DNA from: an uncultured Muribaculaceae bacterium
GTDB lineage: Bacteria; Bacteroidota; Bacteroidia; Bacteroidales; Muribaculaceae
Direction: 5' to 3'
NCBI GenBank assembly: GCA_934675575.1
Contig: CAKUQQ010000009.1
Coordinates: 25,240-89,239 of the forward strand
DNA length: 64,000 nucleotides
The position numbers and the translations under genes were made by a program. The notes under the pieces were generated by a model. The model was not told the origin of the DNA. It did no database searches and saw only the letters and a list, made by a program, of their open reading frames with translations. Of the stretch, positions 57,761-64,000 are shown one piece after another. Each line of letters begins with the position of its first letter. Within the stretch, counting starts at the first letter, position 1.

Positions 57761-59059
57761 TCACTGTTGTTTGTTGTCGAGGCGCACAGCCACAGCAAGG
57801 CGGTGTGCCATTAAATCTTCGTTTTGAGCCATTGTCATCACAGTTTGCCCTATGCCTTTCAGACCCTGTTGCGACAGGTGCTGGAAGGTGATTTTCTTGG
57901 TGAAGCTGTCGATGTTTACGCCGCTGTAGGCTTTAGCAAAACCGCTTGTGGGCAGAGTGTGGTTGGTGCCGCTGGCGTAGTCGCCCGCGCTTTCGGGCGA
58001 ATAAGGGCCTATGAACACTGAGCCAGCGTTCTCCACACGCAAGGCAAGCTGTTCGGCATCGGCGGTGTTGATTATGAGGTGCTCAGGGGCATATTCGTTG
58101 GCAAACGCCATCACCTCGTCGGTGTTGCGGAGCAGAATCACATGGCTGTGCGACAGCGAGCGGCGCATCATGTCTTGGCGAGGCAGTGTGGCGAGAAGTT
58201 CGTCGATAACGCCTGGCAGACGGCGAGCAAAAGCCTCATCGGTGGTGAGCAGTGTGCTTTGGCTGTCGGGGCCATGCTCAGCTTGCGATAAGAAGTCGCT
58301 TGCCACATAGCGCGCATCGGCATTGGCGTCGGCTATAATCATTACTTCCGACGGGCCTGCCGGCATGTCGATTGCCACGCCGTGGCTGTTGACTTGCAGC
58401 TTGGCTTCCATGACAAAACGGTTGCCTGGGCCGAAAATCTTGCTCACACGCGGAATTGTCTCGGTGCCAAAAGCCATTGCGGCTATTGCCTGCGCTCCGC
58501 CCGACTTGAAGATGCGGCTCACGCCAGCCACACCGGCTGCGTAGAGAATGGCAGGATTGACCTTGCCGTCGGGGCCTGCCGGTGTGCAAAGTTCAATGTT
58601 GCGGCAGCCGGCAATCTTGGCCGGCACGGCAAGCATGAGAACGGTGGAGAACAGAGGGCTGTTGCCACCAGGAATGTAAAGCCCCACGTCGGATATTGGC
58701 ACAGCACGCTGGCTGCACAGCACGCCTGGCGCGGTCTCAACCTCTATGGGCTGCATGAGTTGGGCTTTGTGAAACTTGGCTATGTTTTGTGCAGCAGCCT
58801 TGATGGCGCTTTTCAGCTCTGGCGCCACAGTGTTTTCGGCTTCACGCATCTCATCGGGAGAGACTTCAAGGCTGGTGAGGCTGCATTTGTCGAATTTGAG
58901 CGAAAAGGCACGCAAAGCCTCGTCGCCATGTGTGCGCACCTCATTGATTATGTCGCTAACGGTGTCGTGGAGTGCTGCAGTGTCGGCCACGGCACGCTTC
59001 ATCAGCTCCGGCCAAGTGCTGCGGTCGGGCAAGGATATGAATTTTAGGGTAGATTCCAT
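57761..59059 (-). CDS. hisD: Histidinol dehydrogenase
   Basis: A 432-residue Zn/NAD enzyme that oxidises histidinol to histidine. [39 protein letters not shown] and [16 protein letters not shown] are family signatures. The Zn and catalytic part is [15 protein letters not shown], then [17 protein letters not shown] and [17 protein letters not shown]. It follows hisG by 12 bp and precedes hisC by 13 bp. Confidence 0.95.
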   Translation of the reverse strand: MESTLKFISLPDRSTWPELMKRAVADTAALHDTVSDIINEVRTHGDEALRAFSLKFDKCSLTSLEVSPDEMREAENTVAPELKSAIKAAAQNIAKFHKAQLMQPIEVETAPGVLCSQRAVPISDVGLYIPGGNSPLFSTVLMLAVPAKIAGCRNIELCTPAGPDGKVNPAILYAAGVAGVSRIFKSGGAQAIAAMAFGTETIPRVSKIFGPGNRFVMEAKLQVNSHGVAIDMPAGPSEVMIIADANADARYVASDFLSQAEHGPDSQSTLLTTDEAFARRLPGVIDELLATLPRQDMMRRSLSHSHVILLRNTDEVMAFANEYAPEHLIINTADAEQLALRVENAGSVFIGPYSPESAGDYASGTNHTLPTSGFAKAYSGVNIDSFTKKITFQHLSQQGLKGIGQTVMTMAQNEDLMAHRLAVAVRLDNKQQ

Positions 59060-59071
59060 GTTTTTTGAGTC

Positions 59072-59929
59072 TTAAAGCACCATTTCCTCAATGTTGAGCA
59101 CAAGAATTCCTTCAGCGCCCACGGCCTTGAGCGCATTAATCACAGACCACAGGTGCTGCTCCTCAAGCACGGCGTGCACCGAGCACCACTGCTCATCGGC
59201 AAGCGGCAGGATGGTGGGGCTCTTGATGCCAGGCAGAATGGCTATCACGGCATCGAGCTTTTGGCGCGGCACATTCATAAGAATGTATTTCTTCTTTTCG
59301 GCTGTTTTTACGGCCTCGATTCTGAACAGCAACTCGTCGAGAGCGGCCTTTTTGTCGTCGGGCAGGGTGCTGCTGTTGTTGGCAATCAGCACGGCGTCGC
59401 TCTGCATCACCACTTCCACCTCCTTGAGATTGTTGCTAACAAGAGTGCTGCCGCTCGACACGATGTCGAAAATGGCATCAGACAGTCCTATGCCAGGGGC
59501 AATCTCCACAGAGCCGCCAATCACATGCACATCGGCACTGATGTTGTGCTCGTTTAGAAATTCATTGAGTATCACAGGGTAGCTTGTGGCTATTTTCTTG
59601 CCGTTGAACCAATCAAGCCCAGTGTAGTCTATTTCTTTTGGAATGGCGAGCGACAACCTGCAATGGCTGAAGCCGAGGTTGCGCAAGATGGTGACATTTT
59701 GCTTCTTTTCTTTCACTTCGTTGAGCCCGACGATGCCTATGTCGGCAGTGCCTGTGGCCACAGAGTCGGGTATGTCGTCGTCGCGGAGAAACAGGAGTTC
59801 AATGGGGAAGTTGCGTGATGGCACGAGCAGCGTGCGCTTCACTGCAACCAGCTTTATGCCTGCGGCGGTGAGCAGTTCCATAGTCTCGTCGTAGAGACGG
59901 CCTTTGGATTGTACGGCAATACGTAGCAT
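59072..59929 (-). CDS. hisG: ATP phosphoribosyltransferase, long form
   Basis: A 285-residue enzyme that starts histidine synthesis from ATP and PRPP. It has the long form: a catalytic part (LRIAVQSKGRLYDETMELL, ADIGIVGLNEV, GLSDAIFDIVSSGSTL) plus a C-terminal regulatory HisG_C domain (~residues 205-285, YILMNVPRQKLDAVIAILPG onward), the site of His feedback inhibition in this type. No HisZ is needed. It is first in the operon, 41 bp after the attenuator-like terminator. Confidence 0.95.
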   Translation of the reverse strand: MLRIAVQSKGRLYDETMELLTAAGIKLVAVKRTLLVPSRNFPIELLFLRDDDIPDSVATGTADIGIVGLNEVKEKKQNVTILRNLGFSHCRLSLAIPKEIDYTGLDWFNGKKIATSYPVILNEFLNEHNISADVHVIGGSVEIAPGIGLSDAIFDIVSSGSTLVSNNLKEVEVVMQSDAVLIANNSSTLPDDKKAALDELLFRIEAVKTAEKKKYILMNVPRQKLDAVIAILPGIKSPTILPLADEQWCSVHAVLEEQHLWSVINALKAVGAEGILVLNIEEMVL

Positions 59930-59970
59930 AATTTGAGTGTAATTTTATAAAGTAGTTCTATATGAAAATC

Positions 59971-60010
59971 AAAAAAAAATAACCGGCTATCCTCAATTCA
60001 GGAAAGTCGG
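59971..60010 (-). terminator. Attenuator terminator of the his operon
   Basis: On the minus strand an 11-base arm (CCGACTTTCCT) pairs with AGGATAGCCGG with two mismatches around a 6-nt loop, followed by TTATTTTTTTTTG. It lies between the His leader peptide and hisG, where a regulated terminator is expected. Confidence 0.7.
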
Positions 60011-60072
60011 CAACTAACTAATTAAAACAAAAACTTGATATCAAACACCAAGCAATTAACTCAACTCTCCCG

Positions 60073-60123
60073 TCAGAAGCGGTCGTGATGATGATGGTGA
60101 TGATGATGAAAGATAAATCTCAT
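60073..60123 (-). CDS. hisL: Histidine operon leader peptide
   Basis: A 16-codon frame on the minus strand reads MRFIFHHHHHHHHDRF then TGA. Eight His codons in a row (six CAT, two CAC) are the expected sensor of charged tRNA-His: if it is scarce, the ribosome stalls and the downstream terminator would fail to form. It lies ~28 nt after the promoter and ~145 nt before hisG. No good Shine-Dalgarno sequence is seen, normal for Bacteroidetes. I did not find a clear antiterminator partner by eye. Confidence 0.85.
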   Translation of the reverse strand: MRFIFHHHHHHHHDRF

Positions 60124-60150
60124 TCTTTTTCTGATGACTTATTTCGTGTG

Positions 60151-60181
60151 CAAAGATAAGGCGATTTTTGAAATCTGCAAA
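60151..60181 (-). promoter_or_regulatory. Promoter of the his operon
   Basis: On the minus strand TTTG (60181-60178), exactly 19 bp, TATCTTTG (60158-60151). The leader peptide begins 28 bp downstream. Confidence 0.7.
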
Positions 60182-60231
60182 ATTTTGTAGCATTTTTGTT
60201 GTAAAATTGTTAGCAAATTGGGAAGAAATGT

Positions 60232-60262
60232 TTTGAAATTGCATTTAATATGGCTAAATTTG
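60232..60262 (+). promoter_or_regulatory. Promoter of the DUF805 gene
   Basis: TTTG (60232-60235), 19 bp, TAAATTTG (60255-60262), divergent from the his promoter. The ATG is 42 bp downstream. Confidence 0.65.
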
Positions 60263-60303
60263 TATTATTAAACATCTGAAAACTTTTTTAACAAAATCGC
60301 TTT

Positions 60304-60882
60304 ATGGAAGAAAATATTAGTAATGCGCACATGGCTGGCGGAAACTTTGCGGGCGAAGCTCCACGGCTGACGTTTGGTGAGGCAGTGAAAACATGTCTCA
60401 AAAAATATGCTGATTTCACTGGACGCGCTCGCCGCTCAGAATATTGGTTCTTCTATCTGTTCTACTTTTTAGTTGTGATTGTCGCAAACTTCGTGTTTGA
60501 GATTCTGGGTCTTTTGGGCATGCCTAAAATTATAGGCACTGTTGGCAACCTTGTGGTTACACTGGGCTTTATGTTGCCGCAATATGCAGTGGAGTTTCGC
60601 CGTTTGCACGACACTGGGCGAAGTGGCTGGTGGATTGGTGGCTATCTTTTGTTTGGCCTTGTGATCGCTGTGCAGGTTGTTGTTTTGGCTATAGACTATG
60701 TGCAATATGGGGGCGATGTGAGCACGATGTATGAGTATTTGACAGAAAATGTTGGGGCATTAATTGGTCTGCTGATTACAGGTGGCATAGCTGTTGTTTG
60801 GAATATTGCGCTGATTGTGTTTTGTGTGCTCGACAGCAAACCTGAGACCAACAAATATGGTCCGTCGCCGAAATACAAATAA
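60304..60882 (+). CDS. DUF805 membrane protein
   Basis: A 192-residue protein. The N-terminal part is FGEAVKTCLKKYADFTGRARRSEYWFFYLFYF, the DUF805 signature. About four membrane helices follow (VIVANFVFEILGLLG, VVTLGFMLPQY, WIGGYLLFGLVIAVQVVVL and LIGLLITGGIAVVWNIALIV). RRLHDTGRSGWW, the second DUF805 motif, lies between helices 2 and 3. The family is widespread and of unknown role. The C-terminus KYGPSPKYK is typical. It has its own promoter and terminator. Confidence 0.88.
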   Translation: MEENISNAHMAGGNFAGEAPRLTFGEAVKTCLKKYADFTGRARRSEYWFFYLFYFLVVIVANFVFEILGLLGMPKIIGTVGNLVVTLGFMLPQYAVEFRRLHDTGRSGWWIGGYLLFGLVIAVQVVVLAIDYVQYGGDVSTMYEYLTENVGALIGLLITGGIAVVWNIALIVFCVLDSKPETNKYGPSPKYK

Positions 60883-60912
60883 AATAAGACGCATCTGCGT
60901 GCAGTAAGAAAC

Positions 60913-60947
60913 AAATCCCGGCAGAAATCCAATTTTCTCCGGGATTT
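60913..60947 (+). terminator. Terminator after the DUF805 gene
   Basis: A 9-bp stem (AAATCCCGG/CCGGGATTT) with a 17-nt interior, then TTTAATTTG. It is 30 bp past the stop codon. Confidence 0.65.
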
Positions 60948-61000
60948 TTAATTTGTTGTGGTCAGTGCCTTATGCAAATGGTGCGTGACAGCATATCTGC

Positions 61001-62380
61001 TTATGAAACTGGTAATTTTACTTCAGGAATAATCAGACGTGCCTCGTCATCTGCTTGGTTGTTGAGAAACATGCAGAAATAGATAGGCATATATGTGATG
61101 CCATTTTCAGAATACACACTTTGCTCATTGCTCAAAACTATGGCTTCGTGTATGTGATATTCCGGTGTGGCCAAAAATTTGTTTAATGCGCTATGCACGG
61201 TGTAGTCTTTGCCTGATTTTATTTCCAGCGGTAATACAGTCAGACGTTTGTAGTCGTCAATGAGATAGTCCACTTCGCCTTTCTGCTTGTTGTCGTAATA
61301 ATGCAGAGAAAAGCCATGAGCGTGCAATTCCTGAGCTATGACAGACTCATACACAGCACCAAGGTTTACGCTTCGCTCATCTCTAAGCACGGCATTGATG
61401 TTTGTGCCATAAAGTATATTTGTCAGTAGTCCAACGTCGTTCATATACAGCTTCAACAGGTTTTTGCTTTCTGACTCTATTAGTGGGAAAGAGGGGTTGC
61501 TTATGGCCTGGACAGCGAGGGCTACACCAGAGTTTGTTAGATACTCAAACTCCTCGGCATAGTCGCTGAACTGTTTGTGTGCTTTGAGCCGCTCAATGTC
61601 TTTCACAACGACACGTTTTTTCTTGTTTTCCATGTTTGATGGTATCATGTCGTATATCTTGCGAATAACCAACTTTTTTTCTTCGTCATATTGCGAGGCA
61701 TCAATCTTGTAGAGGGCATGTATGTCACGCTGAATGGCTCTAACTTGTGCGATGTTTCTGCTGTCGCAAAATTTGTTGATGGCATCGGGCATGCCGCCCA
61801 CAAGCAAATATATCTTAAACTGCTGAAGCATATAGGCGTGCATCGAATCGTTGAGCGACTCTTTTGCCAAGAACTTGCGCCTGATAGCGTCAATGGTAGC
61901 CTTTCCGCACCCCATAGCCCATAAAAATTCTTCAAAGTCGAGAGGATACATTTGCTTGATTGCTATACTGCCTATGGGGACTGACAGTGTTTGCGACAAT
62001 GCTACACCAAGTTGAGAACCACTTGCGATATACCTGTACTTGTTATCTTCGTTCAGGAATTTGAGCATGGTCATGAGATGAGGGTAGCTTTGAATCTCAT
62101 CAAGAAATATTAGCGTATCTTCTTTTGTGCCCAAGTTATCACCGGCAATAGCACCTAATTGCAAATAGAAATCCTCGGTGCTGTTAACGGTCTTGAAAAT
62201 GCCATTTCCATCTTGGTCGGCTTTTAGATTTATCTCAACGTAATGTTTAAAGAGTTTCTTGCCAATGTATCTTATCAAATAAGATTTGCCTATTTGTCTT
62301 GCTCCATTAACAAGGAGAATCTTTTTGGGCTCATTTAAGAGAAATTGCTCCAGTTTTTGTGTGAATTTGCGCTTTAACAT
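61001..62380 (-). CDS. ATPase of the AAA_14/DUF4143 group (third)
   Basis: A 459-residue P-loop ATPase. Walker A is LLVNGARQIGKSYLIRYIG near residue 24, Walker B LIFLDEIQSYPHLMTML, sensor RYIASGSQLGVAL. The middle resembles archaeal-type ATPases of the same group (VPIGSIAIKQMYPLDFEEFL). The C-terminal nuclease-like fold has YYDNKQKGEVDYLIDD and LPLEIKSGKDYT, again the E-x-D...E-x-K arrangement. It is AT-rich. It lies beside the 33-bp array and the recombinase, and a TATATTTG -7 box at 62411-62404 faces it. Confidence 0.82.
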   Translation of the reverse strand: MLKRKFTQKLEQFLLNEPKKILLVNGARQIGKSYLIRYIGKKLFKHYVEINLKADQDGNGIFKTVNSTEDFYLQLGAIAGDNLGTKEDTLIFLDEIQSYPHLMTMLKFLNEDNKYRYIASGSQLGVALSQTLSVPIGSIAIKQMYPLDFEEFLWAMGCGKATIDAIRRKFLAKESLNDSMHAYMLQQFKIYLLVGGMPDAINKFCDSRNIAQVRAIQRDIHALYKIDASQYDEEKKLVIRKIYDMIPSNMENKKKRVVVKDIERLKAHKQFSDYAEEFEYLTNSGVALAVQAISNPSFPLIESESKNLLKLYMNDVGLLTNILYGTNINAVLRDERSVNLGAVYESVIAQELHAHGFSLHYYDNKQKGEVDYLIDDYKRLTVLPLEIKSGKDYTVHSALNKFLATPEYHIHEAIVLSNEQSVYSENGITYMPIYFCMFLNNQADDEARLIIPEVKLPVS

Positions 62381-62441
62381 TGTTGTGCTGCTTTTCTTGT
62401 TTGCAAATATATTGATTTTTAATTTGTTGTGGAAATATTTA

Positions 62442-62573
62442 GGAATTTTCCCATGCTTTTATTGGGTAAAAATAGGAATTATTCCATTGAAAACACTGCT
62501 AAAACCAGGAATTATTCCATGTAAAATGTCATTAAAAAGAGGAATTATTCCGTTTAGAATTGCGGTGGCATGT
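62442..62573. repeat. Tandem array, exact 33-bp period, GGAATTATTCC core
   Basis: The core GGAATTATTCC occurs at 62475, 62508 and 62541, each 33 bp apart. A decayed first copy, GGAATTTTCC, lies at 62442, again 33 bp before the next. Between cores the sequence varies. The core is nearly palindromic, so both strands read G-I-I-P in frame, and 33 bp is 11 codons: plus units such as IGIIPLKTLLK and PGIIPCKMSLK, minus units such as NGIIPLFNDIL and HGIIPGFSSVF. It lies between the ATPase start and the recombinase stop. Confidence 0.85.
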
Positions 62574-62585
62574 GAAATGTGGGTG

Positions 62586-63704
62586 TCAGTATTCGAGCAG
62601 GTCGAAGCCTTTGTCGATGTCGTGCTGCAGCACCTTGGCATAGATTTGCGTGGTGGTGATGTTGGTGTGGGCAAGCATTCGGCTAACGGTCTCGATGCGC
62701 ACACCACGCGACAAGGCGTGGGTGGCAAAAGTGTGTCGCCCGCAGTGCATGGTGATGTGCTTGTTTATGCCGGCAAGTGCAGATATGCCTGTGCTGTGGT
62801 CGGTGCCGTGGAGATAATTGTTGATAACCGGCAATGACAGCCGGTTGAGGTTGAAATCATATTTCGCAAGAATTGCAAAAGCCTTGGGCAGAAGTCGGAT
62901 TTTGTAAGAAAGTCCGGTCTTTTTGCGCTTGTCGATTATGTGTGGTTTGCCGTTTTCGCTTTTTATGTCGGAATGTTTGATTTTGATTATGTCGGAGAAT
63001 GACAAGCCTGTGTAGCACGCAAAAAGAAAGATGTCGCGTGCAAAAGCCATGCTCCGGCTGCTGGGGTTAAGTTTCTCGATGCGTGCTACTTCGCGCTCCG
63101 TTAGGTAACATATCCGGGCTTGGCGCGTGATTTTTATCTTGATGTCGTGAAATGGGTTGGCATTTATCAGGCCGCTGTCCTTGGCTTTTTGCACATCGGC
63201 AGCCAGCGATGACAGATATTGCTTGGCGCTTGTGGCGCTGACGGAGCTGCGCAGGTGGGTTGCAAAGCGAAAGCAGTTTTGTGGCGTGAGTTCGGCGAAG
63301 CCTACAATACCGAACTGTTTCAGGCGGTTGAGTGCGGTGAGGTGGCAAATTTGCGTGGCTCGTGCCATGCCAGGAGTGTTGCGAAGCGAAAGAACGGCAA
63401 AGTCATAAAACGAACTGTCGGCAGCCGACACATCGGTCACGCTGAGCGACAAGGTGTCGATGTTAAATGCTCCAGTGGCAATCTGACTTGCTATTTGCGC
63501 CTGTAGCTGCTGGGTGAGTGATGCAAGCTGGCTGTGAAGCGCGCTTGCTGCAGGACAGTTGGTGAAAGTTCCGTTGCAGTAAGAAGCTCCACAAGGTAAC
63601 TTTATGCCTGTTGAAAAATAGCGACGGCGTTTGTTGAAATAAACGGAAAACTCAAGTTCGTTGCGTTTTCGCCTGTTGAATACGACTTTGAGGTGCGGTA
63701 ACAT
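62586..63704 (-). CDS. Bacteroidetes-type tyrosine recombinase
   Basis: A 372-residue integrase. The N-terminal part (LPHLKVVFNRRKRNELEFSV) is an arm-DNA-binding domain. A SAM-like core-binding domain follows (SATSAKQYLSSLAADVQKAK). The catalytic domain keeps His320, Arg323 (MHCGRHTFAT), His346 (MLAHTNITTTQIY) and the nucleophile Tyr355. The first Arg of the family is replaced by Ser235 (CYTGLSFSDI), as in IntDOT of CTnDOT. Start MLPHLKVVF at 63704; a 46-codon extension is rejected. It is a possible agent for an element that includes the neighbouring ATPase, but no att sites are seen. Confidence 0.88.
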   Translation of the reverse strand: MLPHLKVVFNRRKRNELEFSVYFNKRRRYFSTGIKLPCGASYCNGTFTNCPAASALHSQLASLTQQLQAQIASQIATGAFNIDTLSLSVTDVSAADSSFYDFAVLSLRNTPGMARATQICHLTALNRLKQFGIVGFAELTPQNCFRFATHLRSSVSATSAKQYLSSLAADVQKAKDSGLINANPFHDIKIKITRQARICYLTEREVARIEKLNPSSRSMAFARDIFLFACYTGLSFSDIIKIKHSDIKSENGKPHIIDKRKKTGLSYKIRLLPKAFAILAKYDFNLNRLSLPVINNYLHGTDHSTGISALAGINKHITMHCGRHTFATHALSRGVRIETVSRMLAHTNITTTQIYAKVLQHDIDKGFDLLEY

Positions 63705-64000
63705 AATCAAGTTGTTTTTCTGCCAAGTAATTGTGTGGGCTTGTGTTGAAGGTGCGCTTGCGCTTTGCAGATAACATTGCGAAGAGGTGAAGACCGGAGG
63801 GGGAGTAGTGGGGCCGTGAGTGTTGCTACAATATTGTTGCATGGTAGCATGGGCGGCAACACATATTGCTCAAATGCTGTGTGCTTGCAGCGGTGGCAAA
63901 ATGTGCAGTTGTGGTGCAATAATTGATTGATTGCCAGTGGTGGCGAGGAGAGTGTGAATTTGGTTGATGATGCGTGTTGTTATATTTCCTCCAGAAATAT
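63705..64000. other. Region upstream of the recombinase
   Basis: About 300 bp to the window edge. No recognised gene or repeat. It could hold an element boundary or the recombinase promoter, but nothing decisive is visible. Confidence 0.4.

Noticed and set aside
60085..60108. ATG/GTG triplet microsatellite
   Set aside because: On the minus strand it is the run of His codons of the leader peptide, so it is explained.
62459..62728. A short leftward frame that contains GIIP repeats
   Set aside because: Most of its length is an off-frame reading of the recombinase C-terminus; I report the repeat array but not a gene.

Overview
The window looks like a chromosomal segment of an anaerobic, saccharolytic member of the Bacteroidales. 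Evidence seen in the sequence: repeated Bacteroidetes-type promoters (a TTTG or TTG about 19-20 bp upstream of TAnnTTTG), weak or absent Shine-Dalgarno sites, class III (anaerobic) ribonucleotide reductase, a three-subunit fumarate reductase/succinate dehydrogenase, a long-form IspG, a PorE-like lipoprotein and a cargo protein with a type IX-like C-terminal tail, and a Bacteroides-style tyrosine recombinase. A family such as Muribaculaceae or Prevotellaceae is plausible, but that is inference.

Layout. 1-15.6 kb is core metabolism: the N-terminal part of nrdD, an EamA exporter, the sdhCAB operon, miaB with an MFS transporter, and a leftward set (dusB, a GIN-domain protein, rpoN, a PAP2-like membrane protein, purE, ispG). 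15.7-18.9 kb carries a MATE exporter and a small envelope gene set (GYF_2 protein, DUF2752 protein, beta-barrel protein). 18.9-30.6 kb is an accessory carbohydrate region with no SusC/SusD pair: a GH110-like beta-helix protein, two closely related DUF5722 proteins on opposite strands, an SGNH/sialate-esterase-type protein, a secreted protein with a type IX-like tail, an aldo/keto reductase and a hexapeptide acetyltransferase.

30.9-33.1 kb holds a DUF4143 ATPase and a RibD_C-type reductase. 33.1-40.0 kb is a complete-looking thiamine operon: promoter, TPP riboswitch, thiG-thiS-thiH-thiD/E fusion-thiC-tenI-like-thiF, terminator. Several start and stop codons overlap, so translation is probably coupled. 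40.1-45.5 kb has an unknown membrane protein, a RecD-like helicase, tRNA-Ser(GGA), an acyl-ACP thioesterase, a D-2-hydroxyacid dehydrogenase and a metallophosphoesterase. 45.5-53 kb runs leftward: GH78 rhamnosidase, aminotransferase, SPOR lipoprotein, YfcE-type phosphoesterase and the PorE-like lipoprotein.

53-64 kb contains a second DUF4143 ATPase, menA, and a leftward hisG-hisD-hisC-hisB operon preceded by a promoter, a 16-codon leader peptide with eight consecutive His codons and a terminator (a His attenuator). It continues with a DUF805 membrane protein, a third ATPase of the same general type, a tandem array with exact 33-bp period and a GGAATTATTCC core, and a tyrosine recombinase. MenA (quinone synthesis) and sdhCAB (menaquinol-linked fumarate reduction) fit one anaerobic respiratory scheme. 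The PorE-like protein and the type IX-like tail at 24.6-26.6 kb fit one secretion route. The strongest candidates for something unusual are the 33-bp array beside the recombinase, the His attenuator, and the DUF5722 pair.
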